A program made the position numbers and the translations under genes. From Hyphomicrobiales bacterium (GTDB taxonomy: Bacteria; Pseudomonadota; Alphaproteobacteria; Rhizobiales; Beijerinckiaceae): a stretch of 64,000 bases of DNA. Shown here piece by piece: positions 63,772 through 64,000 of the stretch (positions are counted from its first letter, which is position 1; the number at the start of each line of letters is the position of its first letter). The DNA is taken from NCBI GenBank assembly GCA_900473415.1, contig UCLR01000032.1:62001-126000 (forward strand). The letters run 5' to 3'. Under the pieces are notes generated by a model, which ran no database searches, had not been told where the DNA came from, and saw nothing but the letters and a program-made list of their open reading frames with translations.

Positions 63772-64000
63772 ATGGCGAAAACTGCAGCGAAAGCGGGCAA
63801 GCGTGCCGCAAAGGTCGCGGAGGCCTCCATCGCGGCCCCAAAGCCGGCTTCGGATCGCAAGAACGGCAAGTCCAGGCGTGGCAAGTCCAGCAACGGCAAG
63901 TCCGAGGGCTTCGACATCGAGGCCGAGGAATTGCCGGAAGCCATCGTCGACGCGGCCTATCACAGCGGCGGCTATCCCTACGGCAAGCGGATGAAGCGCA
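63772..64000 (+). CDS. polyphosphate kinase 2 family protein (5' part, runs off the window)
   Basis: Only the first 76 codons are present. A Lys/Ala/Ser-rich, probably disordered N-terminus with repeated N-G-K-S and R-G-K-S units (residues 1-45) precedes A-Y-H-S-G-G-Y-P-Y-G-K-R-M-K-R. That is the entry motif of PPK2 enzymes, which move phosphate between polyphosphate and nucleotides. The catalytic Walker motifs lie beyond the end. GGGAGG is 5 nt before the ATG. It is divergent from the phoR-like kinase, which fits a link to phosphate storage. Confidence 0.75.
   Translation, partial: MAKTAAKAGKRAAKVAEASIAAPKPASDRKNGKSRRGKSSNGKSEGFDIEAEELPEAIVDAAYHSGGYPYGKRMKR

Overview
This is a GC-rich chromosomal window from an alphaproteobacterium of the order Hyphomicrobiales. 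The gene set and gene order fit a Bosea-like genus, but that is an inference from family resemblance; no 16S rRNA or other taxonomic marker lies in the window. I see no rRNA, tRNA, CRISPR array, insertion sequence or phage gene. Genes are dense and nearly all gaps are under 300 bp.

Layout, left half. 0-10.5 kb holds general housekeeping: a TPR lipoprotein, an alpha/beta hydrolase, a minus-strand operon for a cytochrome oxidase subunit IV-like protein plus three-subunit proton-translocating transhydrogenase (pntAA-pntAB-pntB), an ABC1/AarF kinase, a dienelactone hydrolase with a DUF6295 partner, an OafA-type acyltransferase with an AT-rich stretch, and a DUF4239 membrane protein. 10.5-20.8 kb is a catabolic block of unassigned substrate: a BKACE enzyme divergent from an acyl-CoA synthetase; an iclR / second acyl-CoA synthetase / tandem PPC (DUF296) operon; and, divergent from iclR, a fused DctQM TRAP transporter, its DctP binding protein and an SDR dehydrogenase. 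20.9-27.5 kb is a myo-inositol catabolic set: an RpiR-type regulator (probable IolR), then iolC fused to DUF2090, iolD, iolE and iolB. A GGAA-N6-TTCC palindrome upstream of iolC fits the rhizobial IolR box. iolG and iolA are not in the window.

Middle. 27.5-37 kb carries small lipoproteins, a two-TM protein, a PHA-system protein, a Kef-type antiporter with a TrkA-N domain, a DUF3830 protein, an EamA exporter, a MarR regulator, folD and lpdA. 37-50.6 kb is the TCA core. Read on the minus strand it is mdh, sucC, an unknown secreted protein, sucD, sucA, odhB, an SDR and a MAPEG protein. A plus-strand lactate permease gene separates this from lpdA. zapE and a TetR regulator lie upstream of mdh.

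Right end. 50.8-53.3 kb is a polar amino acid ABC transporter. 53.9-60.2 kb is the phosphate regulon, transcribed leftward as pstS-pstC-pstA-pstB-phoU-phoB, with a Pho box before pstS and two tiny disordered proteins after phoB. A methyltransferase and a GlxA-type regulator then separate this from a phoR-like kinase without membrane segments. The kinase is divergent from a PPK2-type polyphosphate kinase gene that runs off the window. Several families of intergenic palindromic repeats recur throughout.
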